From positions 36,635 to 100,634 of the forward strand of contig NAUB01000031.1 of NCBI GenBank assembly GCA_003676145.1: a DNA stretch of 64,000 nucleotides. The letters run 5' to 3'. Shown piece after piece: positions 36,108 to 46,500 of the stretch. Each line of letters starts with the position of its first letter. Within the stretch, counting starts at the first letter, position 1. The notes under the pieces are model-generated. The model ran no database searches and was not told the origin of the DNA. It saw nothing but the letters and a program-made list of their open reading frames with translations. Source of the DNA: a gamma proteobacterium symbiont of Stewartia floridana. GTDB lineage: Bacteria > Pseudomonadota > Gammaproteobacteria > Chromatiales > Chromatiaceae. Made by a program: the position numbers and the translations under genes.

Positions 36108-36839
36108 ATGAATCGCTGTGTTAACCTGATATGTCGAGTCCTACTGATACTATCGCCGCTGGTGGCCGTTGCCGATGAGACGGCTGAAGCCAAACAGGGA
36201 GACGAGCTTTCAGTCAAGCTGTCGTCTGAGAAACCATACACCTTTGTTATACATGAAGGTCGATCCATTCGGGTTCAGCGGATACAGGATCCCGACTACC
36301 AGCTCAAAGGCTACTACGCCAAGACAGCGCGCAAGTGCCCGCCGTTTTGCTTGCAACCGATGCAGGTCGACCCACGGGTTGCCACCATCGGAGAGATAGA
36401 GCTATTTGATTTCATGGAAGGGGAGTTGAGAGATAAAACCGGCCTGTTAATTGATGCACGCACGGCTGAGTGGTTTAATCGTGGCACGATTCCCGGCTCC
36501 ATCAATCTTCCTTTTACACAATTGACCAAGCCGGGGACCGCTGAAATGGAACAGGCACTGCTGCTCTTCGGTGCGCGACCAAGAGTCGATGTGGGTGCAA
36601 TTTCCCTGAAACTGGAAGAGCTTGGTCTGCTGGGAGATGGAGATAAAACCGATAAATGGGATTTCAGCAATGCCAAGAAGCTGGTTCTCTGGTGTAATGG
36701 CCCTGAGTGTGGTCAGTCCCCCCGGGCGATCAAGGGTCTGTTAAAAGTGGGTTATCCAGCGGATAAGATTGTCTACTACCGGGGTGGTATGCAGTTGTGG
36801 CAGCTTTGGGGTCTGACGACTGTCGTACCGGGAGAGTGA
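36108..36839 (+). CDS. Periplasmic rhodanese-domain protein
   Basis: A 243-residue protein with a signal peptide (LICRVLLILSPLVAVADE). A rhodanese domain fills the C-terminal 140 residues: DKTGLLIDARTAEWFNRGTI, then PGSINLPFTQL, and the active-site loop LWCNGPECGQSPRAIKGL with the putative catalytic cysteine, ending YYRGGMQLWQLWGL. The loop has an extra cysteine and is longer than the usual C-x4-R loop. The ATG at 36108 has AAGG seven bases upstream. Rhodaneses move sulfane sulfur or sense thiols. It lies 40 bases before pilG, so it probably belongs to the same transcript. Confidence 0.82.
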   Translation: MNRCVNLICRVLLILSPLVAVADETAEAKQGDELSVKLSSEKPYTFVIHEGRSIRVQRIQDPDYQLKGYYAKTARKCPPFCLQPMQVDPRVATIGEIELFDFMEGELRDKTGLLIDARTAEWFNRGTIPGSINLPFTQLTKPGTAEMEQALLLFGARPRVDVGAISLKLEELGLLGDGDKTDKWDFSNAKKLVLWCNGPECGQSPRAIKGLLKVGYPADKIVYYRGGMQLWQLWGLTTVVPGE

Positions 36840-36879
36840 TTGTTTCTAATGTATATGTCCGTGACATGAGGATTTCAAC

Positions 36880-37284
36880 GTGAGTGGTGATGAAACTGAA
36901 AAGGACATCTCTGGTGTCAGAGTCATGGTCATCGATGATAGTAAGACCATTCGGCGTACCGCCGAGAGTCTATTGAAAAAGGCGGGCTGTGAGGTATCCA
37001 CGGCGACCGATGGTTTTGAGGCATTGGCGATGATCGCCGATCACCATCCGGATGTGATCTTCGTCGATATCATGATGCCGCGTCTCGATGGCTATCAGAC
37101 CTGTGCACTCATTAAACACAATGATGTATATAAGAATATTCCTGTGATCATGCTATCCAGTAAAGATGGCCTGTTCGACCGTGCGCGGGGCAGGATTGTG
37201 GGATCGGAGCAGTATCTGACCAAGCCGTTCACCAAGGATGAGCTGTTAGGCGCAATACGTCGATATGTGAATACCGCGGCTTAG
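36880..37284 (+). CDS. pilG: PilG-type response regulator of the pilus chemosensory system
   Basis: A 134-residue single receiver domain with GTG start and GAGG upstream. The acidic pair is VIDD at 17-20, phosphoacceptor Asp63 (VIFVDIMMPRLDG), and the conserved Thr/Lys lie in VIMLSSKDG and YLTKPFTKDEL. In Pseudomonas PilG is phosphorylated by ChpA and promotes pilus extension. The order gshB-...-pilG-pilH-pilI-pilJ-chpA supports this name. Confidence 0.9.
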   Translation: MSGDETEKDISGVRVMVIDDSKTIRRTAESLLKKAGCEVSTATDGFEALAMIADHHPDVIFVDIMMPRLDGYQTCALIKHNDVYKNIPVIMLSSKDGLFDRARGRIVGSEQYLTKPFTKDELLGAIRRYVNTAA

Positions 37285-37417
37285 TGTTAACGGGTCCTAA
37301 TATACTAAGTTGTGCGATTTGGTTTGAGATGGCTGCAATCTGCATGGATGTAGGCTTGTTTTAAAGACATTCAGGGGTCAGCCGATAAGGACTAGAACCA
37401 ACGGGCAGAGAGATTCG

Positions 37418-37855
37418 ATGATCAAAAATATATTTCGCAAGGGTCGCGAGCAAGAAGAAGAGAGCAATCACCCGGTTAGCGGAGAGGCTAAGGGGAGGAT
37501 TCTTGTGGTCGATGATTCGCCCACCGAAGTAGTTGTTTTCAAAAAAATTCTTACTAAGCAGGGTTATCAGATTCTGGTTGCCAGTGATGGGCAGGAAGGG
37601 GTGGAGATGGCGAAAAAGGAGTTGCCTGATCTGATTCTTATGGATGTAGTGATGCCGGTGTTGAATGGATTTCAGGCAACCCGGCAGTTAAAGAATGACG
37701 ACTCCACAGCCAATATTCCTGTGATCATGGTGACCACCAAAGACCAACAGACAGATATCAATTGGGGAATGCGCCAGGGTGCCACTGAGTACATGGTGAA
37801 GCCGGTCTCTCCAGCAGAACTTCTTCACAAGATCAAGGCATTGATCAATGCCTGA
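37418..37855 (+). CDS. pilH: PilH-type response regulator
   Basis: A 145-residue receiver domain with an extra charged N-terminus of about 25 residues (FRKGREQEEESNHPVSGEAK). The acidic pair is VVDD, phosphoacceptor Asp76 (LILMDVVMPVLNG), and the signalling residues are in VIMVTTKDQQTD and YMVKPVSPAEL. PilH opposes PilG and favours retraction in Pseudomonas. Its stop overlaps the start of pilI by eight bases. Confidence 0.88.
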   Translation: MIKNIFRKGREQEEESNHPVSGEAKGRILVVDDSPTEVVVFKKILTKQGYQILVASDGQEGVEMAKKELPDLILMDVVMPVLNGFQATRQLKNDDSTANIPVIMVTTKDQQTDINWGMRQGATEYMVKPVSPAELLHKIKALINA

Positions 37856-38417
37856 TGACGCCATGCAATCGAGCGTTATAGAGTCGCCCCAGGGGGTTGT
37901 TCAGCTACTGGCCAACCTGGAACAGCGCAGCCGGAAAAATGCCAAAGGACTACCCCAACAGGAGCTGATACAGAGTTACTGGGAAGGGGTGATGTTCTAT
38001 GTGGGCGACAGTCGCTTTATTGCACCTTTGAGCAGCGTCAAAGAGATACTCAATTACCCCTCTGCACTGACACCGGTGCCCGGTTCAAAACCCTGGATGA
38101 TGGGGGTCGCCAATGTGCGTGGCACCCTGATACCGGTCATCGATCTACAACTGTTTCTGATTGGCGAGAAGACCCGGCGAACCCGCCGAAGCCGGGTGCT
38201 GGTGTTTACCATAGGCAGCGGTTTGAGTGGTGTGCTGGTTGGCGAGATGGTCGGTATGCGCCATTTCACCAGGGAGACTGCAAAAGAAGTGCAGGCGGTC
38301 AGCGAAAATTTTTCAAAGTATGTTCAGTTTGAATTTGATCAGGACGGCATGGCTTGGCCGGTCTTCAGTCTGCAGGCGCTGGCTGATGACCCGGTTTTTC
38401 AGATCGCGGCAACCTGA
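37848..38417 (+). CDS. pilI: PilI, CheW-like adaptor
   Basis: A 189-residue CheW-domain protein linking PilJ to the kinase ChpA. After an N-terminal helix (LLANLEQRSRKNAKGLPQQE) comes the CheW fold: MFYVGDSRFIAPLSSVKEIL, PGSKPWMMGVANVRGTLIPV and IDLQLFLIG. It overlaps pilH and precedes pilJ by 56 bases. The length matches Pseudomonas PilI. Confidence 0.9.
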   Translation: MPDDAMQSSVIESPQGVVQLLANLEQRSRKNAKGLPQQELIQSYWEGVMFYVGDSRFIAPLSSVKEILNYPSALTPVPGSKPWMMGVANVRGTLIPVIDLQLFLIGEKTRRTRRSRVLVFTIGSGLSGVLVGEMVGMRHFTRETAKEVQAVSENFSKYVQFEFDQDGMAWPVFSLQALADDPVFQIAAT

Positions 38418-38473
38418 TGCCATGAGAGTTACTGAACTTAGGATTTGGGCTTAAGCTTTCGGGAGAAAGAAGA

Positions 38474-40516
38474 ATGAAAGGCAAACGCGTGGGCGGTACT
38501 CTGCCCTCAAATAAGGTCATCACCATTTTAGCTGTTTTGGTGCTGGTGTCTCTTATCCTGGCACTCGTGACCTTCTTGCACACCACCCAGCAGGAGTCCT
38601 ACGACGAACAGTATCTGATCCGTGCTGCAGAGCAGCAGGTACTTGCACAACGTATTGCGAAATACGCCCTCTCGGCGGCCCGGGGTGAGCTTGAATCATT
38701 CAAGCCGCTGCAGAAGAGCCGTGATCGGTTCGAGAACATCATGTGGGAGCTGAAGAACGGTGGGGGCGCAGCCAGCGACCTGCCGGGGTCCCCGGATGAA
38801 GTCAAAACCGAACTGGGTGATCTTGAGAACAAATGGCTGGCACTGCGCAGCAATATCGATGAGATTCTCAAAGCTCAGGAGAACATCCTGGCAATCGACG
38901 AATTCTCCGCGATTATTTCCGAATTTGTTCCACAGCTGCAGGAGCTGTCGGAAGAGCTGGCCGAAGTGCTGATCAACAGTAATGCGCCCAGACGCCAGGT
39001 CTATATCGCCACCGAACAGGAGATGTTGATCCAGCGTATCAACTCCAACGTCAACCAGGTATTGGATGGTGGGCAGAAAACCGCTGCTGCGATCGATCAG
39101 TTCAGCCGGGATGCGGATCTGTTTGGACGAACCCTTGAGGGGTTGAAAAATGGTGATTCGGAAATGGGTATTTCCAAGGTCAAGGACAAGATTGCCTCGC
39201 AGCGTCTGGATGACGTGGCTACCCTGTTCACCACGATCCAGGATAACGCCACCGAGATTATTCAGAATATTCCGGATGTACTGCCGGCACTGGAAGCGGC
39301 CTCCATGGTCAATGACTCATCGGATCAGGCCAGTGACGCCGCAGAGACACTGATTGCCGCTTATGGTAAGTCACCCGGGCGTTTTTCCGTTCTCGGTATC
39401 AAAGCGGGTCCCGGCATGATCGCCGTATTCGGTGGTGCCGCCTTACTCTTCCTGGTACTGCTCGGTATGCAGCTGGTTGTCGATGCGCAGCGTCGTGAGC
39501 TGGCGAGTAAGCAGCAGAATGAGAACAACCAGAAGGCGATCCTGCAACTGCTGGATGAGATGGGCGACCTGGCGGATGGTGACCTGACCGTGACCGCCAG
39601 TGTGACGGAAGACATCACCGGCGCCATCGCCGACTCGATCAACTACGCGATCGAGGCGCTGCGCGAACTGGTTACCACCATCAACCAGACCTCGGAGCAG
39701 GTCTCGAGCGCGACCCAGGAGAGTCGGGCAACCGCGATGCATCTTGCTGAGGCGAGTGAGCATCAGGCGGAGCAGATCACCCAGGCGAATGGTTCCATAG
39801 GTGATATGACCGACGCGATCGATCAAATGTCACAGGATGCGACCGAGTCGGCGGAAGTTGCCAAGCGCTCGGTTGAGATCGCCAGTACCGGTGCCGAGAC
39901 GGTGCGCAACACCATCGCCGGCATGGACAACATCCGTGAACAGATTCAGGAGACCTCGAAACGAATCAAACGACTCGGTGAGAGTTCCCAGGAGATCGGT
40001 GACATCGTTGAGCTGATCGACGACATCGCGGACCAGACCAACATTCTCGCCTTGAACGCAGCCATGCAGGCCGCCATGGCGGGTGAGGCCGGGCGCGGTT
40101 TTGCGGTGGTTGCGGACGAGGTACAGCGTCTTGCGGAGCGTTCAATCAACGCCACCAAACAGATCGAAGCGCTGGTAAAAACCATCCAGGCGGATACCAA
40201 CGAAGCGGTGACCTCGATGGAGGCCAGTACCTCCGGTGTGGTCAAGGGTGCCACCCTGGCGGAAGACGCGGGTGAAGCGCTGAAAGAGATCGAGAGTGTA
40301 TCCCAATACATCGCCGATCTTACCGGTAAAATCGCCACCTCTGCTCAGACTCAGTCTGACCAGGCGGTAAATGTAAAAGATACCATGAGTGTCATTCAGG
40401 AGATTACCAATCAGACCTCCGAGGGTACGCATCAGACTGCGAACTCCATCGGGGCATTGGCCGATCTCTCGGATCAGCTGCAAAAGTCGGTTGCCGGTTT
40501 CCGTCTGCCAGCCTGA
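38474..40516 (+). CDS. pilJ: PilJ, chemoreceptor of the type IV pilus system
   Basis: A 680-residue methyl-accepting chemotaxis-type receptor. Membrane helix 1 is about residues 15-36 ([20 protein letters not shown]), followed by a large periplasmic helical domain. Helix 2 is about 315-337 ([20 protein letters not shown]). The cytoplasmic hairpin tip holds [20 protein letters not shown] and [20 protein letters not shown]. PilJ responds to pilus tension or PilA in Pseudomonas. No methyltransferase or methylesterase gene is in this cluster. Confidence 0.93.
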   Translation: MKGKRVGGTLPSNKVITILAVLVLVSLILALVTFLHTTQQESYDEQYLIRAAEQQVLAQRIAKYALSAARGELESFKPLQKSRDRFENIMWELKNGGGAASDLPGSPDEVKTELGDLENKWLALRSNIDEILKAQENILAIDEFSAIISEFVPQLQELSEELAEVLINSNAPRRQVYIATEQEMLIQRINSNVNQVLDGGQKTAAAIDQFSRDADLFGRTLEGLKNGDSEMGISKVKDKIASQRLDDVATLFTTIQDNATEIIQNIPDVLPALEAASMVNDSSDQASDAAETLIAAYGKSPGRFSVLGIKAGPGMIAVFGGAALLFLVLLGMQLVVDAQRRELASKQQNENNQKAILQLLDEMGDLADGDLTVTASVTEDITGAIADSINYAIEALRELVTTINQTSEQVSSATQESRATAMHLAEASEHQAEQITQANGSIGDMTDAIDQMSQDATESAEVAKRSVEIASTGAETVRNTIAGMDNIREQIQETSKRIKRLGESSQEIGDIVELIDDIADQTNILALNAAMQAAMAGEAGRGFAVVADEVQRLAERSINATKQIEALVKTIQADTNEAVTSMEASTSGVVKGATLAEDAGEALKEIESVSQYIADLTGKIATSAQTQSDQAVNVKDTMSVIQEITNQTSEGTHQTANSIGALADLSDQLQKSVAGFRLPA

Positions 40517-40596
40517 TCCTCTGAAGGCAACCCATTGGGCAAGATGACAAGCATGATCGAGAGCCGACGCGGTTTCCAGACAGGAGTGCAACGCAT

Positions 40597-43500
40597 ATGA
40601 GTAATGCGCAAGACTTTGGCGCCCTGAATTGGGTCAAAGACGAATTGGATGTTTCGATTCGTCATGCGCGCCAGGCGCTGGAATCCTATGTGGAGACTCC
40701 CGGTGACAATGAATCACTCGCCACCTGCGGTGATCATCTGCACCAGATTGCCCGGGTGCTGCAGATGGTCCAGGTCTACGGCCCCAGTATGCTCGCAGAG
40801 GAGATGGAGCTGGTGGTGCGGGACATGTCGGAAGGCATCGTCAGGCAGGAGGAGGATGCCGCCGAGGCATTGATGCTGGCTTTGATTCAGCTGCCCGATT
40901 ATCTCGAGAAGCTGCAGGGCGGCGATGCGGATATTCCGCTGATCATTCTGCCGCTGCTCAACGATCTGCGTGCTGTGCGGGATGCGCCATTGCTCTCCGA
41001 AGCGGCACTCTTCAAGCCGGAAATTGAAACCGAATCCACTACTGATGAAGTCAACAAGGATCTTCCAGCGCTGGTGCGCCAGGTCAGGCAGAAGTTTCAT
41101 CTGGGGCTGCTGAGCTGGTATCGCAAACGGGATACCGTACACGGCTGGCCGCTGCTGCGGGACGTTTTCACCACCATCCATAAGAGTGCGGGCACCGAGT
41201 CGGTACAGCATCTGTTCTGGGTGGCAGAGGGCCTGATGCATGGTTTGATCGACAATACCATCGCACCGGGTATTGCCGTGAAGCAGTTGTTCAGTCGGCT
41301 CGACCGGAAGATGAAAATCATCATCGACAACGGTGAGCAGACTTTGGTGGATGAACCGCCTTCGGCGCTGTTGAAAAATCTGCTCTACTACATTGCCAGG
41401 GCAAACTCACAGAATCCTGTCATTCTGGAGATCAAGCAGGCCTACAATCTCGATGCGGTGATGCCATCCGAGGACCAGCTCAATCAGGGCCGGCTCGGCT
41501 TGACAGGCTCGAATGCGGAACTGGCGGAATCGATCAAGGATGCGGTAAGCAGCGAGCTGACCCGAATCAAGGACATTCTTGATCTGTTCATGCGCGACGA
41601 AAAGGCGGATATGGAGATGCTCGGTCATCTCGAAGCGCCAACCCGCAAGCTGGCGGATACCCTTGGCATGATCGGTCAGGGTGCTTTGCGCTCGCGACTC
41701 AATCGACAGGCGGACAAGGTCAAGACCTTCGTCGAACAGGGCGTTTTACCGGAAGAGTTCGAGTTGATGGAGATGGCGGGGGATATCCTCTATGTGGAGT
41801 CCTCGCTCAGTACACTGCATACCTTTCAGCCGGGTGCGGCGGATACCATCGATGAGAATACCCTGGGAGACAGCCTGCCTGAAGGTGAGTACCAGAATCT
41901 GATCAAGCAGACCGTGCGTGAAGCGAAGGTTGAGATTGCCCACGCCAAAGAGACCATCATCAGTTTCACCGAGGCAACCGACGATACCACTGTATTGGAG
42001 CCGGTGCGTCAGGGCTTCCGCCGGGTAGAAGGCGCGCTGCAGATGCTCAATCTGCGGGAAGCGGCGGAGTTGATGTCACAAACCGGTGGGATCATCAAGA
42101 ATCAGTTGATCGAAGCCTCCGCACCGCCAAGCAGACAACAGCTGAACTCTCTGGCCGATGTGGTCAGTAGTATCGAGTACTATCTGGAAACCTTGGTGGA
42201 TGGCGCTGGCGATCGTCGTGAGATTCTCGCCATCGCACAGGCCTCGCTGAATGATTTGATGAGCGATGGCACACCTGAAGTGAGCGAATATGTTGAGCCG
42301 GTGGAGCCCATCAATCTGGATGAGTCTGCCGATCACACTGAAGGTTATGATCTTGAAGAGGAAGAGGTATCCGATCTCGAGTTTGGTGCCAGCAGCCTGC
42401 AGATCGAGCCGCCTCAACCGGAAGTGGAAATTCTCGCTTCAGCGGAAGATCCAACAGCCTCTGAATCACAACCTGAAGCCGAGCCGGCTGAGGTTGAAGA
42501 AGAGGTGGCGGCTGCAGACAAGCCGATGCTGGAGGATATCGATCCGGAAATTCTGGAGATCTTCATCGAAGAGGCCAGAGAAGAGCTTGAAAATATTCAG
42601 ACCTACCTGCCCCGCTGGCAGCATGATCAGGCGGACCGTGATGCACTGACCATCTTTCGTCGCTCTTTCCATACCCTGAAGGGCAGTGGCCGGCTTGTCG
42701 GCGCCAAAGTGATTGGTGAGCTTGCCTGGTCGGTGGAGAATATGCTGAATCGGCTGATCGATGAGACGATCAAGGTTTCACCTGAGATGATGGAGCTTCT
42801 CAATCAGGTTACGGAAGCCCTGCCGGTACTGATCGATTCCCAGGAGCAGGGTACCAGCCCCGCAGTCGATGTGGAGCTGCTGCAGAGCCATGCCCATGCC
42901 CTGTCTGAGGGTCGCCCCATCGAGCAGCCCCTGCACCCGGTAGTAAGCGAAGCGGAACAGCCAGCGGCAGAGTCCGATGAGAGCACTCCGGTTGAAGCCC
43001 TGGAAGAGAGCGCTGACGAAACTGAATCCCAGGCAGAGGCGTTGCCAGACGAAACGGCTGACGTCGAAGCTGTGGACGCGGATGAGCTGGTGCTCGAGGA
43101 GCTGGAGGTCGCATCACTGGATGAGCCTGAAGCTGAGCAGGCATCTGAAATCAGTGACGATGAAGTTGCCGCCCTGGGTGAGGCGATGCTTGAAGGGACT
43201 TCGGTTGCCGAGGCGGAAGATGAATTCAGCGATTCGGATCTTGAGATCGAGATCGACACCGAACTGCTGGAGGTGTTTGCTGAAGAGTCAGAGGAGCACC
43301 TGCAGGAGATAGAATCATTTCTCAGACAGGCCCGGGGCATCTCTCCGCCCATGTTGGTGCCTGAAGAGGTCGTGCGTGCCTGCCATACCTTGCACGGCAG
43401 TGCGCACATGGCCGGTATCACGCCGATCGCGACGCTTAGCGAAGCGATGGAGGACTACGTCAGAGCCGTGCATGAAAACCAGATGCCGGCCGAGGCAAAA

Positions 43501-46500
43501 GTGGTTGATCTGGTGGACGGTAGTGTTGGTTATATCCGTCAACTGCTGAAGTTGCTGCCTGACGAAAATCTGCCTGAACCGAAGCTTGAGAGCTTTCTGC
43601 AGGGCCTGAATGAAGCGCTGCAGGAGATTGAAGAGAGCGAAGCGGATCTCGCAGAGGCCGAACCGTTGATGGCGGAAGAGAGCATCAGCGAAGAACAGGC
43701 CGTTACCCTGGATGAGACCCTGGATGAGCCCCTGGATGAGGTGTCCGCACTCGAGGAAGAGTTGCAGATCGAGGCGATCGAAGAGATCGGTCTGGCGGAT
43801 GAAGAGCCGATCGATCTTGCCTCCGATCTGATTCTGGAAGAACTCGAGGCGAACGAGATCGATTCCGGTCTGTTAGAGGCCGATGAGGCTCAGGATAACG
43901 GTTTTTACGAGTCAGCCAGTTATCTGCAATCCACAGACTACTTTGATGTGGAAGGCGACGAAGAGCTGCTGGAGATCTTCATTGAAGAGGGCCGCGAGTT
44001 ACTCGAGGCGCTTGAGCAGGGTTATAACGACTGGCAGAAGTCGCTCAATGACGAGACTGTGGTCGATGGCATCAAACGCACGCTTCATACCCTGAAAGGC
44101 AGCTCCAGGCTTGCCGGTATCAATCCCATCGGTGATCTGAGTCATGCCCTTGAGGACCTTTTCGAGAAGCTGTTGAGGGATAACGTAACCGCGGAGCAGC
44201 GGCTACAGGATCTGGTTCGACAGGCGTTCGATTTCCTCGCGACCCAGGTTGAGGATGCAGCGACCGTTGGCAGAGTGCCGGTTTCAACGCAACTCCTCAG
44301 CAATCTTGAGAATCCGTTCAGCAGCGAAGAGATCGGTGAGGCTGAAGAGGAGCCGGAAGCGTTACAAGATGAGGTGCTCGAGGCAGAGCTGCAGCTCGCC
44401 GACGAGGCCTTTCCTGATGCTGAACTCGAAATTGAACAGCCAGATCTGGAAGAGGATGAAGAGCTTCAGGAGCTTGAACTGCAAAGCGCGCTGGAAGAGT
44501 CAGCGGAAGAGCAGGAACAGAGCGAGCTGGAGAGCGGCGAAGAGGTTGATGCGAGCAGTTATTACGCAGAACCGATGAGCTTTCTGCATGAGGGCGATCT
44601 GTTCGAAGTCAGTGAAGACCGGGAACTGGTTGATATCTTCGTCGAAGAGTCGAAAGAGCTGCTCGAAACCCTGGAAGAGCAGTTCCAGAAATGGGGCGAT
44701 GACCCCTCGGATCATCAACATCTGGATGCCATTCTGCGTGCTCTGCATACGGTAAAGGGCAGCTCCCGTCTGGCGGGTATCGAACCGGTTGGCGATCTCA
44801 GTCATGCAATGGAGTCATTGCTTAATGGCGTTATCAGAGGGCACATCCCTGCAGATGAACAGGTGATGGGGCTTTCCCGTTCCACCCTCGATCTGCTGGC
44901 CAGCCAAACCGATGATGCCGAGACCTCCAATCAGGTACACCGGGCCGATGGCCTGATCGCGGAAATTCAGACGCTGATCGACAAGGGTGTCGAAGAGGAG
45001 GATGAGGTTGAGGATCTGATCGATCCCGATCTTAAGGAAGAGCTTGAGGAGCTTGAAGAGCTTAAACAGCAGCAAGCTGAAGAGGCTGTCGAGACCGAGT
45101 CCGAATCCGAGCCTATACCCGCGCAGCAACTGGATGATGATCTGGAGGACCTTCAGATCGACTCCTCCGAGTTGGATGTGGAGGTGTCAGACGTTTCAGA
45201 GGAAGCGTTGATGCAACCGGATGAATCCTTCCTCATGATGCATGATGAAGCCCTGGTGGATGTGGGAGAAGATGAGGAACTGATACAGATCTTCATCGAA
45301 GAGGCTAAAGAGTTTATGGAGCAGGTGGAAGCTCGCTTCCTGCAGTGGCTCGATAAACTGGATGATCAGGAAGCGATCGATGGCATGCAGCGAAATCTGC
45401 ATACCCTGAAAGGCAGTGCCCGTCTCGCCGGTATCATGCCGATCGGCGATCTGAGTCATGCGGTGGAATCGGTAATGACCGCCCTGGCGGAAGGTGAGAT
45501 CGATCCGTTAGAGACAGTCACCGAATCCCTGCGCCACAGTATCGACCACTTGGCATTCCAGGTCGACACCATCGCCAAGACCGGTAAGGTGCCTGCCGCC
45601 GATGTTCAGGTTGAACAGTTGCACAACCTGTTGGGTGGAGAGATGACGCCCGCCCATGGGGACATGGTCGAGACCATCCAGGAGGTCTCCGAGAGCAGCA
45701 TGCTGGCGGAAGAGCCTGAACTGGAACAGCCGACCGCTCAGGTTCTGCCATTCAACGAAGAGATCGCCAAGCTGCTCAATCCGGAGCAGGACCAGGATAA
45801 AGAGAAAGCCGGTTTCAAACCCAACAAAGAGCAGGTTCGGGTCAACGCGGACCTGATGGATCGGCTGGTCAACCATGCGGGTGAGGTGAGTATCTATCGT
45901 TCCCGTCTGGAACAGCAGAACAGTGTGTTGGGCTTCAACCTCTCTGAGCTTGAACAGACCGTCTCCCGTCTCTACACCCAATTGCGTAATCTTGAGATCG
46001 AAACAGAGGCGCAGATCCTCTATCGCTGGGAGCGGGAAACCGAAAAAGAGGATCAGGGCCGGACCGAGTTCGATCCCCTGGAGCTGGATCGCTTCTCCAC
46101 CATGCAGCAGCTCTCCAGGGCTCTGGTGGAGACGGTAAACGATCTGGGTAATATCAATGAATCGCTGCGTGATCTGCAGCGTGAGACCGATACCCTGCTG
46201 TTACAGCAGTCGAGAATATCCACCGATCTGCAGGATGGTCTGTTGCGCACCCGGATGGTGCCCTTTGCCACCCTGGTACCCAGGATGCAGCGACTTGTCA
46301 GGCAGACCGCAGGACAGCTGAATAAAAAAGCCAACCTGGAGTGCTTTGGAATCGAAGGCGAGTTGGATCGCAGTATCCTGAACCGCATGGTGCCGGTACT
46401 GGAACATCTGCTGCGTAACTCCGTTTCCCATGGTATCGAGCCGCCGGACCAGCGTCTTGCCGACGGCAAACAGGGTACCGGCCGAATCTCCCTCTATCTC

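Noticed and set aside
44400..45200. Low-complexity repeats in DNA as a candidate satellite
   Set aside because: They are the Glu/Asp-codon-rich linkers of ChpA, explained by the protein.
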